This document shows positions 35,696-45,548 of a stretch of 64,000 nucleotides of DNA, piece after piece. The stretch spans positions 2,294,001 through 2,358,000 of the forward strand of contig NZ_CP135164.1 of NCBI RefSeq assembly GCF_001940225.2, written 5' to 3'. Under the pieces are notes generated by a model, which worked only from the letters and a program-made list of their open reading frames with translations, had not been told where the DNA came from and did no database searches. The stretch is from Roseburia sp. 499 (lineage in GTDB: Bacteria; Bacillota; Clostridia; Lachnospirales; Lachnospiraceae). How positions within the stretch are numbered: the first letter of the stretch is position 1; each line of letters opens with the position of its first letter. Position numbers and translations under genes: made by a program.

Positions 35696-37441
35696 TTAAT
35701 CTCTTACTTTAATATGCACTTCACGAAGCTGCTGCTCAGTTACTTCATTTGGTGCCCCACACATCAAATCCTGTGCATTTCCGTTCATTGGGAATGCAAT
35801 GACTTCACGTATATTTTCTTCACCTCGCAGAAGCATAATCATACGGTCTACACCCGGTGCCATTCCTGCATGTGGCGGTGCTCCGAACTGGAATGCATTG
35901 TATAATGCTCCAAACTTGTTCTTCAGCACTTCCTTATCATAACCTGCAATCTCAAATGCTTTTTCCATAATCTGCATATCGTGGTTACGAACTGCACCTG
36001 AGGATAATTCGATACCATTACATACAATATCGTACTGGTAAGCTAAAATATCCAATGGGTCTTTATTTTCTAATGCTTCCAATCCGCCCTGTGGCATGGA
36101 GAATGGGTTATGGGTAAATCCAATCTTCTTTGTTTCCGGGTCACGCTCAAACATTGGGAAGTCATTTACATAGCAGAAACGGAATGCATTTTTCTCAATT
36201 AAATCTAACTTTTCTCCTAACTCGGTACGAATCATACCTGCATAGTATGCGGCACGTTCTTCCTTGTCAGCCATGAAGAAAATAGTATCTCCTACTTCTA
36301 ATCCGGCAAGGCTGCGGAACTCTTCCTTTAATTCTGCCGGAATAAACTTATCGATTGGTCCTTTGTAGCTTCCATCTTCTAATACTTCCAGATAACCAAG
36401 ACCACCCATACCGATTCCGGTAGCGAATTTCAACAATTTCTCATGGAATCCCTTGGACATATCTGCATGTACTTTAATAGCTCTTACTGTTTTTCCGATA
36501 AATGGCTTAAAGGTACATTTCTGGAAGAAATCTGTTACATCGATGATACGAAGTGGATTTCTTAAATCCGGCTTATCTGTACCAAATTCCAACATCGCCT
36601 GCTTGTAGCTAATGATTGGATAAGGAGCCTGTGTTACAATGCTTCCTTCCGGTGCGAATTTTTCAAAGGTTGCAGATAATACTTCTTCTCCTACTGCAAA
36701 TACATCTTCCTGTGTAGCAAAGCTCATTTCAAAGTCTAACTGATAGAACTCTCCCGGAGAACGGTCTGCTCTTGCATCTTCATCACGGAAACATGGCGCA
36801 ATCTGGAAATACTTATCAAAACCAGATACCATCAACAACTGCTTATACTGCTGTGGTGCCTGTGGCAATGCATAAAACTTACCTTTATATTTTCTGGACG
36901 GCACAATATAGTCTCTTGCACCTTCCGGAGAGGATGCACAAAGGATTGGTGTCTGAACCTCTAAAAATCCCATCTCTGTCATTTTTTCTCTTAAATAGGA
37001 AATCACCTTGGAACGGAAAATAATATTATCCTTAACCTTTTGATTTCTAAGGTCTAAGTAACGATATTTTAAACGAACATCTTCTCTTACTTCCTTACTT
37101 GTCATGATTTCAAAAGGAAGTGTGGTGTATACCTCTCCTAAGACCTGAATATCCTTTGCATCTAATTCAATAGTTCCGGTAGGAATCTTAGGATTGTATG
37201 TTTCTTCATCTCTCTTTTCAATAATTCCTTCAATAGAAAGTGCCTGCTCTTTGCGGATACCCTCTAATAACTTACTATCACGGATAACAATCTGCATCAC
37301 AGCATACATATCTCTTAAATCAATAAAAGATACTCCACCATGGTCACGGATGTTCTCTACCCATCCTGCTACTCGGATTGTCTTTCCAATATCATTTTCG
37401 CTTACCTGATTCAATGTTACATCTCTGTAAATGTTGCTCAT
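35696..37441 (-). CDS. aspS: Aspartyl-tRNA synthetase, probably non-discriminating
   Basis: 581 residues, the bacterial length with GAD insertion. N-terminal OB fold ([23 protein letters not shown]), class II motif 2 [21 protein letters not shown] and motif 3 [13 protein letters not shown]. Being followed by gatCAB and preceded by a T-box that may read Asn, it probably charges both tRNA-Asp and tRNA-Asn, the latter being amidated by GatCAB. The GTTCTTC upstream of the ATG includes AAAAGGAGTAGAAGAAC as ribosome site. Confidence 0.96.
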   Translation of the reverse strand: MSNIYRDVTLNQVSENDIGKTIRVAGWVENIRDHGGVSFIDLRDMYAVMQIVIRDSKLLEGIRKEQALSIEGIIEKRDEETYNPKIPTGTIELDAKDIQVLGEVYTTLPFEIMTSKEVREDVRLKYRYLDLRNQKVKDNIIFRSKVISYLREKMTEMGFLEVQTPILCASSPEGARDYIVPSRKYKGKFYALPQAPQQYKQLLMVSGFDKYFQIAPCFRDEDARADRSPGEFYQLDFEMSFATQEDVFAVGEEVLSATFEKFAPEGSIVTQAPYPIISYKQAMLEFGTDKPDLRNPLRIIDVTDFFQKCTFKPFIGKTVRAIKVHADMSKGFHEKLLKFATGIGMGGLGYLEVLEDGSYKGPIDKFIPAELKEEFRSLAGLEVGDTIFFMADKEERAAYYAGMIRTELGEKLDLIEKNAFRFCYVNDFPMFERDPETKKIGFTHNPFSMPQGGLEALENKDPLDILAYQYDIVCNGIELSSGAVRNHDMQIMEKAFEIAGYDKEVLKNKFGALYNAFQFGAPPHAGMAPGVDRMIMLLRGEENIREVIAFPMNGNAQDLMCGAPNEVTEQQLREVHIKVRD

Positions 37442-37474
37442 GTTCTTCTACTCCTTTTCTTCATTCCGGAGCAT

Positions 37475-37765
37475 ATAAAGAACCCCGGAATACTGATTTG
37501 TATTCCGGGGCGAATAATTCATATATTATCCGCGGTACCACCCGCATTGAAAAATGACTGACGTCATCTTCCCTCTCTATGTGCGTAACGTGCACTGACG
37601 TACTGACCTACTTAAGTTCAACCAGTCTGCTCCAGAGTGTTCCCTTTGCTTTCTCTTCCAAGCGGCGCTCTCAGTCGGTGACGCCCCATTCCTGTCGGCT
37701 TCTGAAAGTAAGAGTCTCCTTCAACGCTTTACTTTGCTAATGTCTTTTCGATGTTGATTATGATA
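37475..37765 (-). promoter_or_regulatory. T-box riboswitch in front of aspS-gatCAB
   Basis: On the minus strand the leader has a promoter-like TATCATAAT near 37757 and a long stem I. A specifier-like GGGAACACTCTGGAG follows at ~37632-37644, then the conserved T-box element GCGGGTGGTACCGCG (37531-37545). It ends with the terminator CCCCGGAATAC/GTATTCCGGGG (37483-37510) and T's. In known T-boxes the specifier codon precedes A-C-U-x-UGGAG; reading that here gives AAC, an Asn codon, at 37639-37641. Uncharged tRNA would stabilise the antiterminator and allow transcription. Confidence 0.92.
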
Positions 37766-37798
37766 GCACAGTTTTTTTTATTTGGCAAGAAAAAAATA

Positions 37799-38389
37799 TT
37801 ATCTTTTATCAATAATTTTATCAATCAATCCATATTTGAGTGCTTCTTCCGCAGACATATAATTATCACGTTCTGTATCAACGCTGATTTCTTCTATCGT
37901 TTTTCCTGTATTTTCTGATAAAATGCGGTTTAATCGTTGTTTGCTTTTTTGTATATGATCTGACACAATTTTTATATCTGTCGCCTGCCCCTGTACACCA
38001 TTCCCATGAATTGCCGGTTGATGTATCATAATCTCTGCATTTGGAAGCGCGATACGTTTTCCTTTCGCTCCTCCAGCTAAGAGAAATGCCCCAAAGCTAG
38101 CTGCAAGTCCTATACATATTGTAGAAACATCACATTTGATATATTGCATTGTATCATAAATAGCAAATCCTGCTGTAATAGAACCACCCGGACTATTGAT
38201 ATATAGTTGAATATCTTTTTCCGGATCTTGTGCTTCTAAAAATAACATCTGTGCAATGACTAAGCTTGCCGAAGCATCATTTACTTCCTCTCCCAAAAAT
38301 ATTATTCTATCTGATAAAAGCCTCGAAAAAATGTCATAACTTCTTTCTCCATGACTTGTTTGCTCAATAACATAAGGAATTGTACTCAT
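37799..38389 (-). CDS. clpP: ClpP-family serine protease
   Basis: 196 residues. Catalytic Ser in [14 protein letters not shown], His in IMIHQPAI and Asp in [14 protein letters not shown]-terminal [22 protein letters not shown] and [17 protein letters not shown] are typical. It forms a barrel protease that works with ClpX or ClpC. Start overlaps the stop of the AraC-type gene (ATGA), which is unusual: clpP is normally next to clpX or tig. Probably a second, specialised ClpP. Confidence 0.93.
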   Translation of the reverse strand: MSTIPYVIEQTSHGERSYDIFSRLLSDRIIFLGEEVNDASASLVIAQMLFLEAQDPEKDIQLYINSPGGSITAGFAIYDTMQYIKCDVSTICIGLAASFGAFLLAGGAKGKRIALPNAEIMIHQPAIHGNGVQGQATDIKIVSDHIQKSKQRLNRILSENTGKTIEEISVDTERDNYMSAEEALKYGLIDKIIDKR

Positions 38390-38802
38390 GCTGCAATCTT
38401 ACCTCCTTTGATATGATTTGTATATGACAAATGGAACAACGCACTTCTCATGCCAATGCTCAATTGCTTTGGAGAAAAAATCCCTTTTTTTCTATATATT
38501 TGTGGTGTACATAAATACAATTGACTAAATGCTAAAGTGAATGCCTGTTGTGAATTGTAATGTGCTTCATAGGCGATTTCTATAATAGGCTTTTGGGTTT
38601 CAACCAGCTTCTGAGCTGCTAATGTTAATCTGCGTCCCTGTATATACTTGTAAATTGTACCTCCTGTTTTTTCTGAAAACGTTCTTGCAATATAAAACTT
38701 TGAATAATTCAAATCTTTTGCTATTTTATCCAATGATAAATCTTCATTCAAATGCTTCTCTATATAATTCACTATTTTTTCTACAACAGTAATTTCGTCC
38801 AT
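38386..38802 (-). CDS. AraC-type DNA-binding protein, HTH domain only
   Basis: 138 residues, essentially a single AraC/XylS DNA-binding domain: [37 protein letters not shown] and [24 protein letters not shown], followed by ~30 extra residues. No sensor domain, so it may be regulated by level or by proteolysis. Coupled to clpP by a 4-base overlap. Proteolytic control of the regulator by the ClpP paralogue is an attractive but untested reading. Confidence 0.88.
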   Translation of the reverse strand: MDEITVVEKIVNYIEKHLNEDLSLDKIAKDLNYSKFYIARTFSEKTGGTIYKYIQGRRLTLAAQKLVETQKPIIEIAYEAHYNSQQAFTLAFSQLYLCTPQIYRKKGIFSPKQLSIGMRSALFHLSYTNHIKGGKIAA

Positions 38803-38964
38803 TTATTTTCACTCCTTTCTTTGGTTAGTATAGCACAAACTTTTTCATTCGTCTTAATAGAAATTGCCCAATTAGCTTTTTATATAAAAAGAAGTTATCT
38901 CAAAACATTTTGTTCTAAGACAACCTCAATAATAAATGCAATAGTATTATAATATATCATTCTT

Positions 38965-39852
38965 CTAACTTCGAAGTGACCGAACCACTTCTATATCTAA
39001 CTCTACCTTTTCCGCAATTACTTCATCTGAAAGAATATCCAGAAGGTTTCTGGCAACATTGATTTTATTCTGTGCGATTCCACGGGCTTCCCCTATTTCA
39101 ATTCCGCGCGCTTCTCCTATTGCAATTCCCTTATTGGTCATTTCTTCTGCAAATGTACACATTGTTATCACCTCTCCTGTCTTTGCTCTTTCAATTATTC
39201 CTGCTTCTATTTTGTCATAGGTCGTATCATTTGTAAATACCTGAATCATATTTAATACTGCTTCCACATGCTTTATCTTTTCCTTATGTTTTTCCGGATT
39301 ATAGATTCCCAGACGCTTTTCCGCAAAGAAATCTGCCACTATCTTAAAATCACTTTTGAACTTATCTCTGGTCTCTTTGGTTAAAAATGCGATGTTAAAA
39401 ACATGAATCTTATAATCATTCACATAAGGTTGCAATTTTTTCGGTATATCCAGTATGTCATACAAGGACATTGGACTCTTCCACTCCGTATCACTAAAAT
39501 TAAGAACTGTTGTGATAACAGGATATCTTCTGTTATCCTCACTGTCTATCTGGGAACGGTATGCCGTATAATCATATCCCATAATACGGATAGGTATATC
39601 CTTCTCTATTTTGCTTTCATTTTCGATTCCCAGAAGCGCCAGCTTATACACGCTGTTCCGGTAATACTTTGAGGTATCACGAAACTGGTTACGAACATTT
39701 CCCTCTTCTGCTTTATATGTACTCTCCGTCGGACCATCTTCCAGTTCTTCTTCCCGAATCAACTCCTCCTGAAACAATAATACATTATGAATGTCGGCAA
39801 AAACATCAGAAAATGATTCTAAATATTTCTCCGTCAGATCTTTCTCTGCCAA
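38965..39852 (-). CDS. Rpn-like PD-(D/E)XK nuclease (putative transposase relative)
   Basis: 295 residues. The N-terminal half matches the Rpn/PDDEXK_2 type (FADIHNVLLF near 18-27, YPVITTVLNFSDTEW around 110-124, and YKIHVFNIAFL). The C-terminal part has the tandem GEARGIEIGEARGI repeat typical of these proteins. They are DNA endonucleases implicated in recombination. TTG start at 39852 with GGAGGAAAAAGAAAGC; the frame stays open a little further upstream (to ~39912) without a start codon. The nuclease active site cannot be fully confirmed by eye. Lies next to a transposase. Confidence 0.8.
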   Translation of the reverse strand: MAEKDLTEKYLESFSDVFADIHNVLLFQEELIREEELEDGPTESTYKAEEGNVRNQFRDTSKYYRNSVYKLALLGIENESKIEKDIPIRIMGYDYTAYRSQIDSEDNRRYPVITTVLNFSDTEWKSPMSLYDILDIPKKLQPYVNDYKIHVFNIAFLTKETRDKFKSDFKIVADFFAEKRLGIYNPEKHKEKIKHVEAVLNMIQVFTNDTTYDKIEAGIIERAKTGEVITMCTFAEEMTNKGIAIGEARGIEIGEARGIAQNKINVARNLLDILSDEVIAEKVELDIEVVRSLRS

Positions 39853-39889
39853 GCTTTCTTTTTCCTCCAGTTTATCTAAATAATCTCTC

Positions 39890-39928
39890 GGAATCTTTAA
39901 GCCAGTAAATATAAGGCTTAAAGATTCC
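39890..39928 (+). terminator. Strong hairpin with T-run upstream of the Rpn gene
   Basis: Arms GGAATCTTTAAGCC/GGCTTAAAGATTCC (14 bp) are followed by TTTTTTTT on the plus strand. No plus-strand gene ends here. It may insulate the transposase at 40065 or act as a structured leader of the minus-strand Rpn gene. Confidence 0.6.
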
Positions 39929-40064
39929 TTTTTTTATAAAATCCCCCACTTTTTTGTCAAAAACACTTGACAATCGCATCAAAAAATGCGGCGCTTCGCG
40001 CCTATTGATTAATAAGAACCGTCGTTTGCGGCGGCAATCATTTTTCGATATGGAGGCGATTTTT

Positions 40065-41555
40065 ATGTTACCTGTTAACTGTGGCAGTCATACTGACTAC
40101 CAAAACTTTGTTGTTACTAATCTTCGTAAATATTATCCTAACCCTGATGTTCTTGCTCGTTCAACTTGGGATATCATTGAACGTTTCTGGAACCTTGATT
40201 TATCTGAAACCGATGTTATTCTGGCTGATAAATATTCCAAATTCGGACCTGCTCCAAGAACTCCATCCTGCATGCAGCGTTCCTATCTTTTATCCATCGA
40301 TTTTAAAGTTACTTCCTTAACAGAATGGGCTGCTCAGCTTAAAATCAATCCTCTTTATGCCATTCTTAGCGGATTTGAAGTAAGCAACACTCCTGGTGTT
40401 GGAACTTTTTATGATTTCATTAACCGTTGTCTGTGGGACTCCGATGATAGTCATATGTCTTCTCATATCCATCCCCTTAAGACAAAGGTTAAAAAACCTA
40501 AATCTAAAGGAACAAAAGCGGATTCTGTAGAAAAAGTTACCGTTGCTGAACTCCTTCCCGAGTTAGAAAACACGGAGTTTCATCTGGATGATCAGCCTTA
40601 TGCTTCTCTGTTTAAAATCTATAAAAAAGAATTCCTTGATAGTTCTGTCGATAAAGGACTTATTCATAAAAATGCTTTAGCACTTGCCGGAGATGGAACT
40701 CCTGTTGTCACTTCACACAGAGAACGTAAGCATCGTGTCTGCAAATGCAAAGAAAACGGTATTACTGACTGCAAATGTGACCGTTACTTTTCCCAGCCCG
40801 ACTGCGATATCGGATGGGATTCATCTCGTGATTGTTTTTATCATGGGTATGACTTATACATGCTTGTCGACGCTGAAAGCGACTTGCCTGTATTTCCTCA
40901 CTATTCCTGTGCCTCCAAGCATGATTCACATGGATTTTTACATGCTTTTTTCAGAATGAAATCATTCCTGCCAGACTATAAAATCTCAAAGGTACTATTA
41001 GATTCTGCCCATGATGCCATGCCTTATTATCAATACTTTCAGCGTGAAAATATCACGCCTTTTATCGATCTTAACGGCAAAGGTGGCAGACCACCTGTCT
41101 ATAAAAACGACTTTACCATTGATAAGGATGGTGTACCAATCTGTCCATGTGGTTTTCGTATGCGCCGTGATGGTATTGAAATTTCAAAAGGCAGAATGAA
41201 ATTCAAGTGTCCAAAAATCAGCAGGAAAAATGGTTGTATTTCCTGCACCTGCGATAATCCGTGCTCTGATGCCAAATATGGGCGTACCGTTCATTTGGTA
41301 ATGAATGATAACCCAAGATTATTTAATAATCCACCAAGAAGCAGCAATGAATGGAAGCTGGAGTATAACGCAAGAACATCTGCGGAACGTTCAAATAAAC
41401 GTGAGAAATTAGACTTTAAATTAGAAGACGGCAGACACCGCTCAACAAAGATGTGGTACTGCCGACTCTATCACATCCTGATGCTACAACATCTGGATGC
41501 ATGGGATTTGCCATTTGAATCTACCCTCAGAAAGTTGATTTTGAATGCAGCATAA
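40065..41555 (+). CDS. DDE transposase of an insertion sequence (Cys-rich insert type)
   Basis: About 496 residues. Catalytic acidic residues proposed: Asp in ALAGDGTPVV, Asp in VLLDSAHDAMPYY and Glu in NARTSAERSNKRE. Between the second Asp and the Glu is a Cys-rich insert (CPCGFRMRRDG, FKCPK, CISCTCDNPCSD). ATG at 40065 has TATGGAGGCGATTTTT; the open frame reaches 39954. Appears intact. Inverted terminal repeats could not be assigned; likely limits are between ~39930 and ~41750. The same Cys-rich layout occurs in the second element at 43934, though overall sequences differ. Confidence 0.88.
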   Translation: MLPVNCGSHTDYQNFVVTNLRKYYPNPDVLARSTWDIIERFWNLDLSETDVILADKYSKFGPAPRTPSCMQRSYLLSIDFKVTSLTEWAAQLKINPLYAILSGFEVSNTPGVGTFYDFINRCLWDSDDSHMSSHIHPLKTKVKKPKSKGTKADSVEKVTVAELLPELENTEFHLDDQPYASLFKIYKKEFLDSSVDKGLIHKNALALAGDGTPVVTSHRERKHRVCKCKENGITDCKCDRYFSQPDCDIGWDSSRDCFYHGYDLYMLVDAESDLPVFPHYSCASKHDSHGFLHAFFRMKSFLPDYKISKVLLDSAHDAMPYYQYFQRENITPFIDLNGKGGRPPVYKNDFTIDKDGVPICPCGFRMRRDGIEISKGRMKFKCPKISRKNGCISCTCDNPCSDAKYGRTVHLVMNDNPRLFNNPPRSSNEWKLEYNARTSAERSNKREKLDFKLEDGRHRSTKMWYCRLYHILMLQHLDAWDLPFESTLRKLILNAA

Positions 41556-41658
41556 TCCTATTGTCTATAATACCACTTTTTGAAACATAGTGAAAGCTAT
41601 GTTTATTTCTCGTGCGATTTTTTCGTTCCACATATAATATTTACTTTTCAAAGTACAA

Positions 41659-41703
41659 TGCCGGGTTTCCGCCGGCATGAACACTCAGGATTCCGAGAGT
41701 TCA
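41659..41703. repeat. Two consecutive small hairpins downstream of the transposase
   Basis: TGCCGG/CCGGCA (41659-41677) and TGAAC.CTC/GAG.GTTCA (41678-41703) lie back to back. They may belong to the right end of the insertion sequence. The rest of 41556-41925 holds no gene that I can see, apart from the terminator at 41816. Confidence 0.45.
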
Positions 41704-41815
41704 TCTAATTTTCTTATTTTTCAATGCTTGCTTTCTGACTCCTGAAATGGAATCTTAGAAATTTTTATTTAAGAACTTCCCAGATATGTATTTCTAACAT
41801 ATATCACTATATAGA

Positions 41816-41852
41816 AATATCCCAGAAAGCACAAGTGCCTTCCGGGATATTT
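41816..41852 (-). terminator. Terminator of the sulfonate-type ABC operon
   Basis: Stem AATATCCC/GGGATATT with inner pairing GCAC/GTGC, T-rich on the minus strand; located 74 bases beyond the permease stop. Confidence 0.75.
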
Positions 41853-41925
41853 TAGAATACTTTCAGAACTTTCATAAAAACTTTATACTAATTGAAAAAA
41901 TACTACCAACTTACCCAATGTCCAG

Positions 41926-42684
41926 TTATCTTACTCCAAACCTTCTCAAAAACTTCTTTCCAACAAACTGTAATAACTTATCAGCCAGAAATCCAATGAT
42001 TCCAAGTGTAAAGATACCGATAAATATCCAATCCGTCTTATAGTAAAGTCTTGAGGTATAAATCAGATATCCGATTCCTTCAGATGCCGCTAACATTTCA
42101 GCTGCTACAATACAAATAATGGCTCCGCTCAATCCCAATCGTACTCCGGTAAAAATGTGAGGAACTGCAGAAGGTACAATCACACTGAAAAAAGTTTTCA
42201 CTCCTGTGGCTCCCAAAGATTGAGATGCCTCTACCAACGCACCATCTACCGTTCTTACCCCTGCAATCGTATTAATCATGACCGGGAATATTACCGCATA
42301 AAAGATAAGTGCTACCTTGGATTTTTCTCCTACACCAAACCACATTAAAAATAATGTAATAAAACCAATGGCCGGTACAAACCGGAAAAAGTTCAAGAAT
42401 GGTTCAAAAACAAGACCTATTTTCTTAAAATGTCCAATGCAAAGTCCTGCCGGAATTGCAAACGCAATGCCCAAAAGCCATCCCTTTAACACACGTTGCA
42501 TACTAATCAAGATATCTCTTCCAAGGTCACCGCTCGCCACCAGTTTTCCCGCTCCTGAAAAGGTAGTAATTGGTCCGGGTAAGAAATCATCACTATAAAA
42601 CAAAGAGCCAAACTGCCATATCAGCAGTAACAGAACCCATGTAATAATTCCGCACTTCAAAATGATATTTATTACTTTCTTCAT
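41926..42684 (-). CDS. ABC transporter permease (SsuC/TauC/NrtB type)
   Basis: About 252 residues with six predicted helices. The EAA-type loop is LVEASQSLGATGVKTFFSVIVPSAVPHIFTG split around VP, and AAEMLAASEGIGYLIY is a strong family signature for nitrate/sulfonate/taurine permeases. ATG at 42684 is chosen as it lies 16 bases after the ATPase stop with GGAAGGGAAGTGTGGAG upstream; the frame is open to 42765 inside the ATPase gene. Last gene of the operon. Confidence 0.9.
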   Translation of the reverse strand: MKKVINIILKCGIITWVLLLLIWQFGSLFYSDDFLPGPITTFSGAGKLVASGDLGRDILISMQRVLKGWLLGIAFAIPAGLCIGHFKKIGLVFEPFLNFFRFVPAIGFITLFLMWFGVGEKSKVALIFYAVIFPVMINTIAGVRTVDGALVEASQSLGATGVKTFFSVIVPSAVPHIFTGVRLGLSGAIICIVAAEMLAASEGIGYLIYTSRLYYKTDWIFIGIFTLGIIGFLADKLLQFVGKKFLRRFGVR

Positions 42685-42700
42685 CTCCACACTTCCCTTC

Positions 42701-43762
42701 CTAAATATAGAACATTTCATGTTCTTGCAATCCTTCATTCTGTAAAAGATGGGCTTCATTTTCATCTACTACATAGAGACGATATACAATTACTTCTACC
42801 TTTTCTCCTTTTTCAAAAGGTTCTTCCTCAAAGGACTGAATTGCCTTTAATTGAATTCCATTTACATTTACGATAAGTTCCAGGCAGTTTCCACGAAACG
42901 AAGTCTGCTCCACAATACCTTCCGCATACAAGCTCTGATATTGCTTCGCTCCTCCATACTTTACTACTTTTACAAATTCCGGACGGACAATGGCATTTCG
43001 CTTTCCGTTATAAAGTTCAAATCCCTTTAACCTATCATAGTCTGTCAACACTGTGGATTCCCCTATAAACTGTGCCACAAATGGAGTTTTCGGATTCTTA
43101 TAGATTTCTGTAGGTGTTCCCATCTGTTCCACTCGTCCTAAATTTGTTACGATAATTTCATCTGCCACTTCTACGGCTTCGTCCTGGTCATGTGTTACAA
43201 AGATACTGGTAATACCGATTTTTTCAATCATTTCTTTTAACCAGCTTCGCAGCTCTTTTCTGACTTTGGCATCAATTGCTGCAAAAGGTTCATCTAGCAG
43301 TAAAACCTGTGGATTCGGTGCCAATGCTCTTGCAAACGCTACACGCTGTCTCTGGCCTCCGGAAAGTTGTGCCGGATAACGTTTCTCCAACCCCGGAAGT
43401 CCTACCAGTTCCAACAGTTCTGTCACTCTCTTTTTAATGACTTCCTTATCTTCCTTACGCACCTTTAATCCATATGCAATATTGTCGAATACTGTCATAT
43501 ATGGAAACAATGCATAATTTTGAAAAACAAATCCAATGCCACGTTCTCTTACCGGAACTTCATTGACGCACTTTCCATCAATATAGATATCTCCGGTGTC
43601 TTGGTGCTCCAGACCGGCTATCATACGAAGAATTGTTGTTTTTCCACTTCCACTCGGTCCTAAAAGTGCAATCAGTTTTCCCTTTTCAATCCCAAAATTT
43701 ACATTATCGGATGCTTTATAATCTCCAAACGTTTTATTAATATTTTTTAATTCTATGTACAT
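42701..43762 (-). CDS. ABC transporter ATP-binding protein with C-terminal TOBE domain (CysA/PotA-like)
   Basis: 353 residues. Walker A LLGPSGSGKTT, signature LSGGQRQRVAFARALA, Walker B VLLLDEPFAAID and H-loop FVTHDQDEAVE. C-terminal TOBE-type module from ~270 (AIVRPEFVKVV, TSFRGNCLELIV). That tail is usual in CysA/PotA, less so in SsuB, so the ATPase is longer than expected for a sulfonate system. Its ribosome site AAAGGAGACCGGCG is intact, but the insertion sequence ends only 33 bases upstream, cutting it off from the rest of the operon unless the element provides a promoter. Confidence 0.92.
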   Translation of the reverse strand: MYIELKNINKTFGDYKASDNVNFGIEKGKLIALLGPSGSGKTTILRMIAGLEHQDTGDIYIDGKCVNEVPVRERGIGFVFQNYALFPYMTVFDNIAYGLKVRKEDKEVIKKRVTELLELVGLPGLEKRYPAQLSGGQRQRVAFARALAPNPQVLLLDEPFAAIDAKVRKELRSWLKEMIEKIGITSIFVTHDQDEAVEVADEIIVTNLGRVEQMGTPTEIYKNPKTPFVAQFIGESTVLTDYDRLKGFELYNGKRNAIVRPEFVKVVKYGGAKQYQSLYAEGIVEQTSFRGNCLELIVNVNGIQLKAIQSFEEEPFEKGEKVEVIVYRLYVVDENEAHLLQNEGLQEHEMFYI

Positions 43763-43780
43763 CGCCGGTCTCCTTTTCTT

Positions 43781-45547
43781 ATTCTTTTACTTATTAGGCG
43801 TTTGCGAAACGCCAAAAGCCGCATAAATACAGCATTTTTTTGTTGCCAAAATAAAATATCTCCTCAAGGTTTATGGTAAAATAGAATTGTCGAGAAACTA
43901 ATCAACCATCCACCTGAAAGGAGATATACTCATATGATAACACATAAGCAGCTCACTTTGGCAGAAGTTTTTGAAGATTGTCAAAATAAATTTGACAATG
44001 ACAAATATCAGTTTCTAATACTTCTTGATGAAGCCATTAACCTTGATGAAATTGTTCCTGTTTCTTTTGTGTCTCATTTTCACGCTCGTACCGGAAGACC
44101 TCGCAAACATCAGCTTTATCCTATGCTCAAAGCTCTTCTGATCCAGCGTATCTTCTCAATCCCGACTGATATGCTTCTGATTGTCTTTCTCAAATACTCT
44201 CAGGAATTGCGTGATTTCTGTGGATTTGATGTTGTTCCCGATGCCTCAAAATTCACTCGTTTTAAACAGGATTTCTTACTGGACTTACAATCTATGTTCG
44301 ACCACTTGGTTGATCTGACCGAACCGATCTGCCAAAAGATTGATTCTGCTCTTGCATCCATGACCATCTTCGATACCTCCGGTATAGAAGCCTGGGTCGC
44401 TGAAAATAATCCCAAATATGCTAACCGTATTATCAAACAGCTGAAAGCCTTTAAAAAATCCCATAACCTTGATGATTCTTACGACCCTTATAAGGCTGCC
44501 TATGGTTCCATGCCTTCCCATGCTGCTTCTAATCAGGCTATCCAACAAATGTACATTAATGGACATTTCTGTTACGCTTACAAGTTTGGCATTATTACAA
44601 ATGGGCTTGGCATTGTTCGTGATATCACTTTCTATAACAAAGACTTTCTGAATGCTCATCCTGATATCGTTGTGGAGAAAAAATCGGATTCTCCGGACGA
44701 AGATAAGTCACTCGCCGACTCAAAAGCATTACTTCCTGTTTTGATTGATTTCTTCCAGAAACATCCGCTTATTGAGCCAAAGACTTTTCTGGGCGATGCA
44801 GCCTTTGATACGATTGAAATCTACAAATCTCTTTTTGAAGAAATCGGATTTCAAAAAGCTTTCATTCCCCTTAGAGTAAAACTCTCCATGGAAGAAAACG
44901 GCTGCACATTCAACGAGAACGGCATTCCCTGTTGCCCTCACGATCCTTCACTCCCAATGAAAAGAGAAGGAAGTAAATCTCATTTAAAAAGCAAGATTCC
45001 AACCATGAAGTTTGTATGCCCCAAAATGAAATGGGAATACAATCCGGCAGATAAATCCAAACGTCGCGTCTGCCACTGCGATAACCCCTGTACAACTTCT
45101 TCCTGCGGACGAATGATCTACATCTATCCGGAGAAAAACCTCCGCGCGTATCCGGGTGTCGAACGCGGTTCCGCCGAATGGGATGAAACTTACAAAATCC
45201 GAGTCAATGTAGAGAAATCTATCAATCACTTTAAAGATAGTTTCTGTATTGCCGGACGTAAAACTCAAAATGAGAAAACGCTCCATGCAGATCTTCTTCT
45301 CGCCGGTATTACCCAGCTTGTTACTGTGATGGTTGCTGATAAAATACATAAACACCAGTATCTTAGAAGTTTGAAACCTCTCATCGCATAGGGCTTACCA
45401 ATTCCATAAATCCATGGGATTTATTTCGTGTGCCAAAAAATACCTGGTATCCACTTTTCATACCAAGAATCCTGCATTGCAGGATTCTATCCTTGTATTC
45501 AATCAGGATTGCGAACTTGTTTCGCAATTACCTATTCTTTTACTTAT
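43781..45547 (+). mobile_element. Insertion sequence flanked by 14-bp direct repeats
   Basis: Direct repeats ATTCTTTTACTTAT at 43781-43794 and 45534-45547 flank an element of about 1.74 kb (43796-45533). Its ends are inverted: left AGGCGTTTGCGAAAC, right (reverse complement) AGGTAATTGCGAAAC, 12 of 15 matching. It carries one complete transposase gene on the plus strand. An 11-bp-arm palindrome AGAATCCTGCA/TGCAGGATTCT near the right end may be its terminator. Deleting the element and one repeat restores a 33-base gap between the DUF1254 gene and the ATPase gene. Confidence 0.88.
43934..45391 (+). CDS. DDE transposase
   Basis: 485 residues, intact. N-terminal region with HARTGRPRKHQLYPMLKALL (a DUF772-like segment). 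Catalytic Asp in MTIFDTSGIEAW, Asp in TFLGDAAFDTIE and Glu in NVEKSINHFKD. A Cys-rich insert (CCPHDP, FVCPKMKW, CHCDNPC) precedes the Glu. This places it in the IS4/IS5/IS1182 superfamily; exact family not assigned. ATG preceded by GAAAGGAGATATACTCAT. Transcribed opposite to the operon it interrupts. Confidence 0.92.
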   Translation: MITHKQLTLAEVFEDCQNKFDNDKYQFLILLDEAINLDEIVPVSFVSHFHARTGRPRKHQLYPMLKALLIQRIFSIPTDMLLIVFLKYSQELRDFCGFDVVPDASKFTRFKQDFLLDLQSMFDHLVDLTEPICQKIDSALASMTIFDTSGIEAWVAENNPKYANRIIKQLKAFKKSHNLDDSYDPYKAAYGSMPSHAASNQAIQQMYINGHFCYAYKFGIITNGLGIVRDITFYNKDFLNAHPDIVVEKKSDSPDEDKSLADSKALLPVLIDFFQKHPLIEPKTFLGDAAFDTIEIYKSLFEEIGFQKAFIPLRVKLSMEENGCTFNENGIPCCPHDPSLPMKREGSKSHLKSKIPTMKFVCPKMKWEYNPADKSKRRVCHCDNPCTTSSCGRMIYIYPEKNLRAYPGVERGSAEWDETYKIRVNVEKSINHFKDSFCIAGRKTQNEKTLHADLLLAGITQLVTVMVADKIHKHQYLRSLKPLIA

Positions 45548-45548
45548 C

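Noticed and set aside
39930..41760. Target duplication for the first insertion sequence (CCACTTTTT on both sides)
   Set aside because: The right copy lies only 14 bases after the transposase stop and no matching inverted ends are adjacent, so it is probably chance.
44285..44659. Minus-strand frames inside the transposase gene
   Set aside because: Shadow frames of an intact transposase with conserved catalytic residues.
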